DNA of 64,000 nucleotides, taken from contig CP142452.1 in NCBI GenBank assembly GCA_038049695.1, forward strand, positions 109,260,001 to 109,324,000, in the 5' to 3' direction. Numbering within the stretch: position 1 is the stretch's first letter; every line of letters begins with the position of its first letter. The notes beneath the pieces are model-generated. The model saw only the letters and a list, made by a program, of their open reading frames with translations, had not been told where the DNA came from and did not search any database. This DNA is from Cinnamomum chago (lineage: Eukaryota > Streptophyta > Magnoliopsida > Laurales > Lauraceae). Positions 47,341-59,443 of the stretch are shown piece after piece. A program made the position numbers and the translations under genes.

Positions 47341-47351
47341 CTCATCACTAG

Positions 47352-47758
47352 TAGGGCTGCCCAACCGGAAATCCGGTCCGGTTTTTGGACCGGAATCCGG
47401 TCGGACCGGATTTCCGGTCCGGCTTTAATGAGTGGACCGGACCGGTCCAAAACGGTCCGGTCTGGACCACTTAAGTGGTCCGGACCGGTTTCATTAGTTT
47501 TTATTTTTTTTTTTTAGTTTTTTTTTTTTTTTTTTCATTTTCAGCCAATTTACTGCCTCTTTTTCCAAATGTAAGAAACTAGATCTTCGATTTTACTATG
47601 GTATTTGACTTGGGAATTTTTTATACTTAAAGTTTTGTATTAAAAAAATAAAAAAAAATAAAAATTTATTAATCCGGTCCGGTCCGGTCCGGATATAACC
47701 GGTTTTTCAAAACCGGTCCGGTCCGGTCCGGTCTGCGGTCCGGTTTTGTGCAGCCCTA
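47352..47758 (+). mobile_element. hAT-like MITE with GGTCC arrays, first of an inverted pair
   Basis: It starts TAGGGCTGCCCAACCGG and ends GCAGCCCTA, with dense GGTCCGG/CCGGACC repeats near both ends and a T-rich middle. The 8 bp flank CTCATCAC (47,341-47,348) matches the one right of the pair (48,257-48,264), with three extra bases TAG on the left. Confidence 0.8.
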
Positions 47759-47763
47759 ATCAC

Positions 47764-48256
47764 TAGGGCTGCACAGAACTGGACCGCAGACCGGACCGGA
47801 CCGCAAAACCGGAACGGACCGGACCGGATTTGTGGTCTAAGACCACAAATCCGGACCGGACCGGACCGGACCGGTTTTGAAAAACCGGTTATATCCGGTC
47901 CGGTCCGGTCCGGACCTTTTAAAAACCGGTCTGGACTGGACCGGACCGGATTAATAATAAATTTTTTTTTAATTTTTTTAATACAAGACTTTAAGTATAA
48001 AAAATTCCCAAGTCAAATACCATAATGAAATTGAAGATCTAGTTTCTTACATTTGAAAAAAGAGGCAAGAAATTGGCTGAAAATGAAAAAATAAAATAAA
48101 AACTTAAAAAAAAAAAAAAACTAATGAAACTGGTCCGGACCACTTAACCGGACCGTTTTGGACCGGTCCGGTCCTCTCATTTAAACCGGACCGGAAATCC
48201 GGTCCGACCGGATTCTGGTCCAAAAACCGGACCGGATTTCCGGTTGTGCAGCCCTA
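47764..48256 (-). mobile_element. hAT-like MITE with GGTCC arrays, second of an inverted pair
   Basis: Near reverse complement of 47,352-47,758, from TAGGGCTGCACAG to GTGCAGCCCTA, separated from it by only ATCAC. Together they form an inverted repeat of about 0.9 kb. The empty site CTCATCACCATGC is intact at 63,884-63,896. Confidence 0.8.
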
Positions 48257-48264
48257 CTCATCAC

Positions 48265-49434
48265 CATGCATTAAAGCGAATGCCTATTAATTATCACAAA
48301 AATCCTATCCGTTCTTTTTGGACATCCGTCCACCAATAGAGAGGAATGTAGGTACAAATAATTAGGTTCCCACTAGTAACCAGATGTCCATCATAGTAGG
48401 TGGGATCCTAAGGTGCGTAAACCACCCCATTAACTCTTGACTCTTAACTCTTATTTTTCGGACTCATCTCATTTTTTAACGAAGGATGGAAGACTCCACT
48501 GAATCACTTATTTGATAAGTTATTTTTATTCAGAGCCATTTGATAGATAAATTTGATTTTAAATAATTAAGATCTATTTTTAATTAATTATGCATTATAT
48601 TTGGAGTCAGTAATTTAAAAATTATGACTAGAATATAACTTAAAACTTATATTTGATCATTTACCATTGATATTTATATTTTATATAACTTTTTTTTTAT
48701 TTTTCTCAGTATAGTTCTTTTCTTATATATATATAAATTTATTAATTTGAGTTAATTATCATGAATCGATATAAATATTTGATTTGTTTTTAAATGCTTT
48801 CAAAATTATTTGAAAAAAAAACATGACTTCCTTAATTTCTGCTTTGACTCTATATCTATCTGAGTCAACCTTTTTATATTAGAAGAATCGAGACACAAGT
48901 TCTCCGACCTCGGTGGACTCTGTATTTTAGGGTAATCAAGTGATGCTCTTCAATGTAGCACGCTAGGGCTAGTTTGGAAACACTAGCCAAATTAATACGA
49001 GTTATGTAGGGAGCGTTTGGTAGCTCTGATGTTTTTATTTCCATTATATATTATATGAAAACTTAGTTGCCTCTTTATATGTGTTTTTATTTCTTTACTT
49101 TGAATCCCCAATAAAATATTCTCTTTCTAACATTCGACTCATTCTTGGCATTATCAGAAATTAAAGATTATAGAAGAAATTAACAATAGTCCAAAACAAT
49201 ATTTTTTCTTCCAATATTAAAATTGCTGACTTCTGAAAATAAGAGCTTGGGGTTTAAGCAGTTTTGGGATATTTAGATTAATCCCCTAATTTTAGGGGTT
49301 TTGAGTTCTTGGTAAAAATAAGAACCTTTACCTAAAATTGGTGTTTTCAAATGGTTAGTCTCAAAATTAATGATGATTAAATAAATACAACCTCAAATAA
49401 TAAATTTCGATAATCAACTATCTAGAAAGCTGTA
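48265..49434. repeat. Unit 2/unit 3 boundary flank
   Basis: The left part aligns with 63,892-64,000, the middle with 830-1,328, and from 49,010 with 1,862-2,300 and 25,600-26,035. No gene. Confidence 0.55.
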
Positions 49435-50697
49435 AAATTTAAAGGGGAGAAATTCAAAACAGGACTCATGTTTTATCCAGACTTCTAATTATGACAAATA
49501 AAAACTTACATTTCATATTAGGTCTTAAGTTTTTCATAAACCTTTCAAATAAGGACATCCGGCAAGAAATTTTATTTTCAGGCGGCTTACCCCCTCTATT
49601 TTTTTTAAGATACCTAAAATGCCCTTTAAAGGCCTTTCCTCTTCCTCCTCCGGCTCTCCCTGTCTCACACTCTTCCAGTTCCATGCTCCCCATCTGACTG
49701 TCTCCACCCCCTCTACTCCGGTGACTTTTCCAGCGGGATCGTCACTCTTCTCATTGTGTGATCATCAGCTTCGGAGAAATGCTCATCGACGTCGTCCCCA
49801 ACAGTTTCTGGGGTCTCCATAGCCGACACCCCAGCCTTCCTCAAAGCCCTAGGCGGCGCGCCGCGCACCTACCATCGTCGCCATAGCCGTCTATCGACTT
49901 GGTGGCCACTCGGCCTTCTTCGGCAAGCTCGGAGAACCAGTTCGGCCACATGCTCCCAACATCTTGAAATAGAACGATGTCAACAACGGTTCAAGAAATC
50001 AGCTCGCACCGTTCTCGCATTCGTTGGATCGGATGGAGAACGTGAATTCATGTTCTATCGCAGCCCCAGTGCTGCTATGCTTCTCACCCCATCTGAGCTC
50101 ATCAGAAAGGTATTGCAATTATGTTCCTTTATTCAAGACACCCACTTTCTGAAATCTCTGTTTTGATGATCTTGAGTTGAGATTTTTCATATGGGGTGGT
50201 TACAGGTGAAGATTTTTCATTATGGGTCGATAAGTCTGAGTGTAGAGTAGTGTAGATCTGCTCATATACGGGCTATGGAGGTGGCTAAGGAAGCTCGGGC
50301 TCTGCTTTCCTATTATCCGAACCTCAGGTTGCCTCAAGGAACTGCATACATGCTCTGCTACACTCGCCAAAGAGGAGCTTGAGTGCGACGTGGCGGACGA
50401 CGATCTCCGCGGCGGTGGTGACGATCCTGCTAGAAAGAGGAGGCAGAGACAGTGAGATGGGGTCCATGAAGCCGGAAGAGTGTGAGACAGGGAGAGACGG
50501 AGGAGAAAGAGGGAAGGGGATTTTGGGTATCTTGAAAAAAATAGAGGTATAAGTCGCCGGAAAATGCCCTTTCTCGCGGGATGTCCTTTCCTTATTTGAA
50601 AGGTAAATGGAAAACTTAAGTCCGAAATTGAAATGTAAGTTTCTATTTGTCCTAATCTGAAATCTGGGCAAAACTTGAGCCTCTTCTCAATTTTTTC
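49435..50697. mobile_element. Mutator-like element carrying a fructokinase fragment, copy 2
   Basis: Same element as 26,035-27,465 without the 141 bp palindrome. Arms are at about 49,450-49,700 and 50,455-50,680. Confidence 0.7.
49745..50330 (+). pseudogene. Fructokinase N-terminal gene fragment, copy 2
   Basis: Same pieces and retained intron as copy 1; it begins with a reading like SFGEMLIDVV and later gives GEREFMFYR and KIFHYGSISL. Broken by frameshifts and lacking the C-terminal half. Some bases are closer to a normal fructokinase than in copy 1 (for example an SAD change to SAA is worse, while the AFVGSDGE stretch is better), so the two have decayed independently. Confidence 0.75.
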
Positions 50698-51400
50698 CAA
50701 AAATAAATTAGAAAAGGTTAAAAGGAACCTGAATCTGATTGGAGGGCAAATCACTACTCATTCTTTATTCACACGTACAAGTGGCCTTATGAAAATCACA
50801 CACATAAATACAAGGAAAAAGAAAAGAAGAGTTGCAGAGAATGATGAAGAAGTATTCTACTCTTCTTCCCCTATCTCCTCATCCTTTGATACGTACAATA
50901 ACGAAAGAACCACCAGCCGCAGCCCCCCTCAAGTTCTGACGGTAAAATGGGAGAAGAAAAAAGAAGTGAAATGGGCCATTTGCAAGTGTGACGGACCCGA
51001 TCCACAAGACAAAGTCCAGTCTGAATTTTTTATTTTTATTAACAGGGGCGGCCCAGGCACTCTTTCTTAGCTTTTGGGGCGGGTGGGCCATGGCCCCTGC
51101 CAGCCCCGTATATAATAAAACCTCCATTCAAACCCGAACAGAAAACAACTCCTATCAGTCAGCTGTCCAAATCTAGTGCTTTTGGTGCAATCACTTCCTG
51201 GCTTATTAGGTAAGGTAGAAGATATCATTCAAATAAAAGAGCTAATAAAATTAAGTACCTTTTTATTAAATTTCAAATGCTACACAACAGGCTATTTAGG
51301 AAGGAAAGATGCTTCGAGTACAGCAAAAAGTTTAGATACTGACGTCCTCAAGATTTCCAAAGGCTTATAAATTTATAATGCCCGGACTTTCATCCCATCC
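50698..51400. repeat. Flank between Mutator-like element and PGG-b, unit 3
   Basis: Aligns with 27,466-28,017, then continues without the LINE to the 3' side of PGG-b. No gene. Confidence 0.5.
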
Positions 51401-52108
51401 TCACACCCGTTCCCTGGTCATCTCAGTCTCCAGGTCTCTTTCTGGACCCCTGAAACGAAAATAACTTCGTACGTTTTTCACACTTCTCATTTGAGGCTTA
51501 TTTTTCACCGCCCACCTCAACCATTTGGGTGTTGACTTAAGAAACAAGCCGATGAGTTTGAAGACGGCGGCGATAAAATGCCAAGACAGCAGAATGATCA
51601 TGAGTCCTATCCAGGTAACAAGAACACAGAAAAGCTGTTCCGAGATTTCGTCCGTGACTACCACTAGCCTGGTCCCATAAACGAAAGCCATGGTCATGGA
51701 TGTCACTGCTACCCACACGGTGATCACCAAAATCCCCGTCGTGAAATGGTTATCGTGCGGCAATCCGCTCACTAGAAAGAGGATGATGAACAGAGATGAG
51801 AGCAGCCCTGACATGTCGAAGTATAGGAAGCGCTTGAAGTTTTCCAAGTCCGACTCGTTAATAGCCTTGCCGGCTTTAGGTTTAGGTGGTGAAGTAGATG
51901 GAATGGGAGACGTAGAGTTGTTGGAGTCCTGCCAAACGCCTCCGGGAGGACTGAGGCCTGCTGCAAATGTGATTGTGGCGATCAATGTGGCCACAATTAG
52001 GAGTGTAATGTGCGTCTTTTTGAGCCGGTCCTTGTCTTTCTCACGGAATAACCAGGTGTTGAGCTTTAATACCTTCTTCCAACAAGGGGATCCCGACTCA
52101 TTCTGCAT
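51401..52108 (-). pseudogene. 5'-truncated PGG-domain gene with intact 235-codon frame (PGG-b of unit 3)
   Basis: The minus-strand frame encodes a linker, then four membrane segments with GLSPPGGVW after the first, and a basic C-terminal tail (residues RSVKNVRSYFRFRG). It matches the exon 2 product of genes 1-3 at about half of positions and is a separate paralogue. Homology to the linker runs a few codons beyond the first Met, then stops where a LINE begins (about 52,110-52,180). No ankyrin exon and no splice acceptor remain. The frame has stayed open over its full length, unlike PGG-b in units 1 and 2, so truncation may be recent or a short four-pass protein may be made; truncation is the simpler reading. 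Confidence 0.65.
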
Positions 52109-52109
52109 T

Positions 52110-53136
52110 TGGGTGGTCCTTCGTTCCCGGTTTCACTCCTCTGAGAGTGGAGGCTTTTTGATGGCTACCTGTGGATGGCAAGATTTCTACAATCAACAAC
52201 CTTAGAAGAAAATGCCTCGTTTTGGTGAATCTCGAGGACACTTGCTCTTTGTGTGGCAAGGAGACCGAGTCCATCAGCCATCCCTTTATTCACTGTGAGG
52301 TTGCTTCTTTTCTTTGAAGGTATTTCTTGGATAAGTGTGGCATATTATGGTGCTTTCCACGTTCTTTGGGGTTCTCTCTTATGCTTGGTGTTTGACACCT
52401 TTTAGGGGGTGTGGGTTATTGCTTTGGAGAGTCATTCCATTTGTTACTCTTTCGTCGATTTGGAAGAAAATGAATGAGAGGTTTTTTTCGTAGTTCGGTT
52501 TCTTCTTTGGAAGATATCTTGTGGGGAGTTTTGATAAAAATCGAGAAATGGGCTATGGAGAGTAATAAGTCTAAATTTCTTAACATTGAAAATATTCTTG
52601 TTAATTGTGAAGCTTGTATGGTGTCTTTGTTTTCTAGATCCAACAATTAGGCTAGATGGTGCCCACCTTTAGAAGGGGTCCTCAAATTTAATGTCGATGG
52701 AGCGTCTAGAGGCAAGCCGGGTCCGGCTGGGTATTGGAAGGGCGCTTCGCAATTTCAAAGGTGAAGTTTTGATTTCTTTCACCAATTTGATTGGAATTAA
52801 AGATTCTAACGAGGCGAATGTGCTTGCAATCCTAGAAGTTTTGAGAATTTATTCTGGATTGTTTGGTGAAAGCTTGATTGTAGAAAATGATTTATCTAAT
52901 GTGGTTTCTTGGGTTCCATAGAAAAGTATGGCTCCTTGGAAATTCTTTTACATCCTTAATGAGATTAGAGCTTTGTCTTCTTAGATGCCGGTGGTCTTCA
53001 AGCGTGTTGTCCGGTCCTTCTTGCACGAGGTTTGGTGTAAGGCTTTTGTACTTTTCCTCGTTCTTTTGGTTTCCTTCGCATCAATCTTTCTTTAGTTTAA
53101 TATGAGTTTCGTTACCGATAAGAAAAAGAAAGAAAT
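52110..53136 (+). mobile_element. 5'-truncated L1-type LINE with RNase H domain
   Basis: The plus strand reads the end of a plant L1 ORF2: a zinc-binding domain (about 52,187-52,310: NNLRRKCLVLVN, CSLCGKETES.SHPFIHC), then a spacer, then an RNase H domain beginning FNVDGASRGKPGPAG at about 52,690. The frame shifts at about 52,732 into LRNFKGEVLISF and DSNEANVLAILEVLR. The 3' end is A-rich (GATAAGAAAAAGAAAG, 53,119-53,134). Several stops and a frameshift make it dead. The left edge is the point where PGG-b is cut, so this LINE may be the cause of the truncation. Confidence 0.85.
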
Positions 53137-54183
53137 CAACAATTATGATAATTCCTGAAAAGCCTCTTATGAAATTAATATATATATATATATATCGAAA
53201 CTGTTAGGTGTATTGTTAAGATAATTGAGTTATTCAGATCTTAAGAGAACCAACTTATCTAACTAGTCACACCTAATCTATAGATTGAGAGAAATCTCCG
53301 ATCTGTACTTATCAACAATTGTAGAAATTTACTCCAAACATTGTCTCTTATATAATATTGGAGTAATTGCTCTTCTTCTCTCCCAAAGGGTGTGATTAAG
53401 TGTGTGCCACACTCGGCTCACAAGGATAGCCTCCCACCCCTAGATGCCCAAATATGTATGTGGACATGTACGCTGATATGGAGATCAGGAATACGACTCC
53501 TTACTTTTAAAAATTTAGGATACGGATATTGGTGTCCTGATTATTTTTTTTTATATCACTTTTGAATCAATTTAATTATAATTGTTTTCGTCACTTTTTT
53601 TTTTACCTTGATAAGTAAAAATATTTAAAAAATCTATATGAAATAAAAGACATTTTAAGTAAGATAAACAGTGTAGTATGAGGTACCAATACAATTGTCT
53701 TTTAAAAGAATTATATGAAATAAAAGACTTTATAAGTAGAATATGTTAAACTTATTTCTCTAAAAATATCAGTGTGGTATCAGGTACAATCAATCTAATA
53801 TATATATGTTGGGCGTATACAAGTATCCAATATCATAGTTCCATCGTTTGTCAGAAAATGGACACACTCGAATGCTTTCCACTTCTCTCTAAATTTTGCA
53901 ACTTATAAGCCTGGTGTGATTTTTAATTCCTTAGAGAGAACCCATTTTGCTTATTGTAATAGTTAAAACTTACGCGCCAAAATTTTGAGATTCCGACTAC
54001 CGTTAGATCAATGGATCACGATCACTAAGTCATGGCCATGACTATGACTCTATCCTTATATTATGGACTCGGACGCCCCATTTTGCTTCCGGCAACGCTG
54101 GACAAATCTCCTATAAACGGCATGGGTCTAATAAATATAGGTCCATAATGGGAGCTCATAATTGTAACATGCTTTTACTTTAC
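53137..54183. other. 3' intergenic flank of gene 3
   Basis: Aligns with 5,900-6,911 at lower identity than unit 2 does; no gene. A TA microsatellite lies at 53,180-53,196. Confidence 0.5.
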
Positions 54184-54520
54184 TAGGGGTGCTCATGTGG
54201 CATATCTAGGTTTGACCTAACTTTAAGAGCAGGTCCATATCAGGGCAAGCCCAATAGAGACCGATAATGTCAGGCCCAAGTCTGCCCCTTTAGTCAATTG
54301 GGCGGGGTCACATCAGACTTTTTATGATCTGTATGGACTTTCTAATAATTTTATCATTAAATTATAAGCATTCCTTATTTTAGCCAGCATGGTTTTGGCT
54401 TTGGGCTTTCTATCACTGAATCCAAGCCCTGCCCAATTATTAAATTGGCCCAGATAATATATCTGAGACTGACTGGAAGCGGAATGGGCCTCGTTGGGGC
54501 CCTGCCCATGTGCACCCCTA
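54184..54520. mobile_element. hAT-like MITE, unit 3 copy
   Basis: Orthologue of 6,912-7,266, 337 bp, ends TAGGGGTGCTCATG and CATGTGCACCCCTA. Confidence 0.75.
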
Positions 54521-55047
54521 TTTTTTACTGTTCTTATAAATGATAATGGTACACTGTTAAGATTATTGACTATTCCGTTGCAACACCAATTTAGGTTCAC
54601 AAGGTGTACCTCATGCTTGCCACACTTTCAATTGAATAAACAAAATAGGTTCTCTTTCCTTCGCCTCTACACCTGCTTCTTTATATGTCTTTTTTTCTGT
54701 TTGGTCCAAACAGAGAATCCGATTCCAACATTACCTACCATATGTGGCAGATCCAACTGCTCTACTGCAATAACCCTACAAACAACAGGCCCTTCTATTA
54801 TATTTTACATGGCACACGGCAAGCCACATATGATGGAGAGATGTTGAAGGGAGGAAGCTTCACATCTTACAAGTCTAAATAGGGGATTATATAAGTTAGA
54901 TCAGATAATCACTGCTACATTACACTAACGTCCCACGCACTTAGATTATCGCACTACATTACACAAACGTCCCACAATACGTACTTAGATCATCTCACTG
55001 ACTGACTCCCACGTACTTAGATAATGATTAGGACATTCATTTTTTTC
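54521..55047. other. 3' flank of gene 3
   Basis: Aligns with 7,267-7,978 with indels; no gene. Confidence 0.5.
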
Positions 55048-55960
55048 TCACACTTGTACCATGTCCTTCTCACGTCCCCTCCAGAAGATGAGACGGAAGA
55101 TCCAGAAGATGAGACGGAAGGTCCAGAGGATGAGACGGAAGATGAGGACCATCAAATGCCAAAATAGCAGAATGGCCACGAATCCCGTCCAGCCAATAAG
55201 AATAAAAAGCAGCGGCCTTACGATCTCGGTGTTCGACTTGACTATTAGCACGGTCCCAAAGAAGAAAGCCATGATCACAGACGTCACAGCTACCCACAGG
55301 GTGATCGCCAAGATCCACGTTGTGAGGCTGTTCTTCAGTGGCAGCCTGCTCACTAGAAAGAGGATAATGAACAGAGACGAGACCAGCCCGGACTGGTTAG
55401 AGTACATGAACAACTTGAAGTTCTCTGAATGGCACTCGTTCTTCCCGTTGTATATAACTTGAAGTTCTCTGAATGGCATCGAGCAATTACTTTCATTTGA
55501 AGGAGATGGAGAAGGAGCTCTAGTTTCGCTCGAGACTTTGGATTCATCCAAAACTCCCCCGGGAGGGCTGAGTCCTGCTGCAAATGTCACTGTAGCGATC
55601 AATGTGGCCACAATTAGGAGCGTGTTGTGCTTCTCTTTGAACCAGTTCTCGTCTTTTTCTGCCCTTAGGCCCCAGCAGCGGGGCATGCATCCCTTCTTCC
55701 GAGCATTGGTTGGGCTCGAATTCTGCTGAGTCGTCCGGTTTCTATTACATCCAGCATTTGAAAGCAGGTGGCTGATTTCCATGTCCCCATAATCACTTGG
55801 GCCCTGTGATAAGATGTCAAGGGCTGTGCAAATCATATATGTTAGTGGCTTTCACGTCTACTTGGGTCTTTGAAAGGAAGAGCTCAAGCATCTGGAAGAA
55901 AAAAACGCCCACGAAAAGAAGTAGCCGTGAGAAACATTTTTCTAACTTTCTAAAAGTAAA

Positions 55961-56362
55961 TTCTTTTAACTGCTTTTGATTTAACATCATAGCTGGACTG
56001 TAGTTGCCTTTCGATGGATTATAATACGGACTAGTGTTTGTGGCGAACACTTGATGATGCAGGTGGGACGTAGATTTATTGGGTGTCATGTAATTGAATC
56101 GGTGTGTGTTTGGTCCACGCAAATTCCTACCATACATACGTTTTTGTTTGTATCCAAAACATGAAACTCGCTTCAATCATTCAAAACCCACTGATAAAGA
56201 TTTGCATGGACCAACACACACTAACTCAATCACATGACACCCAATAAATCTACCTCCCACCTGCATCATCAAGTGTTCGCCACAAACAGTAGTCCTTATT
56301 ATAATCCATCGAAAGGCAACTACAGTCCAGCTATGATGTTAAATCAAAAGCAGTTAAAAGAA
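55961..56362. repeat. Near-perfect inverted duplication beside exon 2 of gene 3
   Basis: Arms 55,961-56,126 and 56,199-56,362 are reverse complements with few mismatches, around a 72 bp spacer. Gene 1 has a single arm-like copy (8,885-9,060), so the second arm was added in unit 3. Confidence 0.85.
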
Positions 56363-56559
56363 TATACCTTTAGGCCGTGTTTGGTAATTTACTAGTAAAG
56401 TTTAAGTGAAATAAACCTTCATTATTAAGACAAAAAAAAGAAAAAGGTACCATATCAAAAGTCTACAAATTTAAAATTTTCATCCAACTATAGTGATGTC
56501 TGGTGTTGGTGAGTGTTAATGAGCCGTTGACTAAGTAACATACAACTACTAGTTTTGAA

Positions 56560-56949
56560 TGAAGATGGAAATGGGTACCCGATCTCCGATTACCCGAAGG
56601 TTCCGAACCGTTAGAAATCGAGTCTGAATCTTTATTTAGTCCCCGATAAGTAAATGAGTCCAAGTCCGGGTCCGGTTCCACCGTGGTTCGGACCCGTAAA
56701 TCCGAGACCTGACATGTTACCTCAATTTTTGAAAATTTATCCAAAAATCATGTTATTTTAATATGATTCTCTACCTAGACTGGGACCCGGATCCAGACCA
56801 GTCTCATATATGGTTCTGGTTCCGATTTTGGAGCCAAGAAACAAGTTTCGAAATGGTTCTGGGTCTGGATCCGGTTCCACCTTTTCCTTATCGGTTTCGG
56901 TTTCGAGTCCACCATGAACCCGGACTGGAACTGACCCGTTGACGACCAT
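56560..56949. mobile_element. hAT-like MITE in the intron of gene 3
   Basis: 390 bp flanked by AGTTTTGAA (56,551-56,559 and 56,950-56,958). The empty site is at about 9,696-9,704 in gene 1. Content (GGATCCGG, GGTTCCGA words) places it with the MITEs at 24,368 and 46,097, in the other orientation. Confidence 0.75.
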
Positions 56950-57615
56950 AGTTTTGAAGAGGCAAAATCATATATTTCTTTTATGGTTTAACTTAGAGAA
57001 GTCATTTTCTTAAAGTTAAATTGATAAAAAATAAAAAGAAAAGGACTATAGAACATATAACTAATATAATTTTAATGGATAAATGACATATATACCTTTA
57101 AGCTTACAAAGTTCACCAACTCAAGTTAGTCTCAATGAGGCCCTCACTTAAATGTATAATGACAAATGTAGCATATCATTTGAAAGTGGGTTAGGAATAT
57201 TCAAATGATCCTAGCCTTTGATTTTTCATGCTCAAAATTTAAGGGTCAAATTTATCTCTTTTTTTTTTCTATGAATAAACCTCATGAGTTCTCTTTGTAG
57301 GATAAAATGGTTAAAAATAAAAAAAATTAAGGGACTAATAAACTTTTGTTCAATGTGACTCTGAGTCAAGAGACATTTCAAAATACAATGGCACTTTTTG
57401 AGAATATATGAAAATAAAAGGCCCTTCATGTAAAAATCTCTCAGCAAGTAAAAAAAAATCACACAAATGTGGATTTTGAAATCGTGTACAACAAGTGACC
57501 ACCCTTTTGTGAGAATATGTGAAAACACAGGGCCTTCATATGTAAAATCTCCTAAAATGTGAAGGAAAAAAAAAACCAAAAAAAATCTAGTCAACGGTTG
57601 GGTTTCAAACTCATG

Positions 57616-58551
57616 TTTTTTTTTTCCCCCTTAAAGCAGTGGCGGATCCAGGATTCAAAATCACTGGGGGCACGATTAAGTAGTAGGGTTGCCCCCGGAA
57701 TTTTTTTTTGGGGTTATTTATATGATTGTAAATTATTTTTTATTCTTTTTTTCTTCATGCTTGAGAAAAAACAATACACAAAAAAAGTTGTGGACCTTTT
57801 ACATACATTATCAGTAACTAATACACAAAAAGGTGCATTTAAAGACAGATAATTTGTAGATTTCCACTGCATTGCAAATCATGCCTAGCAAGGACAAATA
57901 GTGTGCAGATTTACCCCAAACCTTTTATATGGAACAAATATAATATAATAATTTCAAGCAATAAAACAAGACATATTCATTTATCACAATTGTTCTCTAC
58001 GAGTTTTCATTGGGGAGCCTGATTCAATGTCACTGGGGGCCTAATTGATTTGGGCCTAACTTAGTATACATAATTTTTTTTTCCCAAAAAGTTACTGGGG
58101 GCCCAGCCCCCCAGTGACTATGAACTGCATCCGCCTCTGCCTACAATAGCATTTGGACACATTTAAACACACAAGGAGTATCCAAACATATATTAATTAA
58201 AGTTAATATTGGGCTACAAAAATCCATTGGGGGCCCAAAAAATTCATTGGGGGCCTTATGGAAAAAATTAGTGGGCCCCACCAATATTAGAAATAAAATC
58301 CAGGCCCCAGTGGTAATACACTCCATCCGCCACTGCCTTAAAGGTAAAATTGTATTAAGAAAGCGAGTAAGTGGAAAGAATAGCCACCGGAACAAGGAAA
58401 CTGCCAATTAGGGAGGCTGATAGAAGTGCCAATCCAAACAACAAAAAGACTAAAAGAAAAAACACAGGGGAGCTATTTAGCTAGACCTCCAAAAAATCAA
58501 AAGACTGCACTAGATAATCAGTCCAAAGAAACAGGGTTGGATGAGGAGGTT
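57616..58551 (-). mobile_element. LINE 3' end with a hAT inserted
   Basis: A T run (57,616-57,624) and CCCCCTTAAAG begin the LINE read backwards; it continues after the hAT from 58,336 to about 58,551. Flanks CAAACTCATG (57,606-57,615) and CAAAGCTCATG (58,552-58,562) are the target duplication. The empty site is at 14,303-14,316 (TTTCAAACTCATGTG). About 235 bp of LINE in total. Confidence 0.65.
57637..58335. mobile_element. 699 bp hAT-like element, CAGTGGCGGATCC termini
   Basis: Ends CAGTGGCGGATCCAGGA and TCCATCCGCCACTG, with a perfect 8 bp duplication CCTTAAAG (57,629-57,636 and 58,336-58,343). The interior repeats GGGGGCCC words. No transposase is encoded. It is nested in the LINE, so younger than it. 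Confidence 0.85.
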
Positions 58552-59443
58552 CAAAGCTCATGTGAAGTGGTAGTCCAACGCCTTCACAAATGAGCTACTG
58601 TATGTTGTGTATTATTGATTGCAATGTCTAATTCTGGCACAACAAGTTAATTACTTGTGCCAGAACCTAACTCGTTTCGTACAAGGCCTGGCACCGAGTC
58701 AACTAGGTGCCGACTGGAATTTAAAACCACGGTTTCTCCGAATCACCATCCAAAAAGGAAATGCCATATGGGGAAAGAACTCAACCGTTTTTGATGGTAC
58801 ACGCATATTTACAGACCATTGCCTTGTTATACTGAAAATTACATGGGTGGGATCTTCCCATCTGGGACAATATATGTCTATCCATGGTGAGAAATATAAC
58901 GTACAACCATGAGTGAGTGAATGAAATTAGCCCAGTCCTAACGAGTCAGGAGTGGTCATTTCACCCCATAGAAGGGCCATGATAAAACCGATCACAAGTA
59001 AAATAAATTAGGTGGAGTTCATGTCCTCACGTAATTTATAATTAGTGATGCTCTTCCATGGAGGGCACTTAGTTTGGTATGCAACAATAAAAATAAGGGA
59101 TTTTGACATATTAGTCCTCTTTAAATCCGGCTTTACCAATTTCATGGTTGAAATTTAGATAATGTGAGTAGGGTCGTTTGACTCTACTCAATATTTTTTT
59201 TGAAAGTTTTTAAAAAAAATTTCGTGCCCATAGCTTTTATGTAACATCTTAGAAAAAGTTTTTTCTGATTGACAGAACCCAAGCAATGATGGTCAGATCT
59301 GTACTTATTTTTCACAAAATGTCATTTTTCGTATTCTATAAAAAATGAATTCGCTTGCTTGTGGTAAAAAATATATGATATAGACTATCTCATGATATCA
59401 TTGAATATGACGCCAAAAGTTTTAGAAAAACATCAGCTAGACT

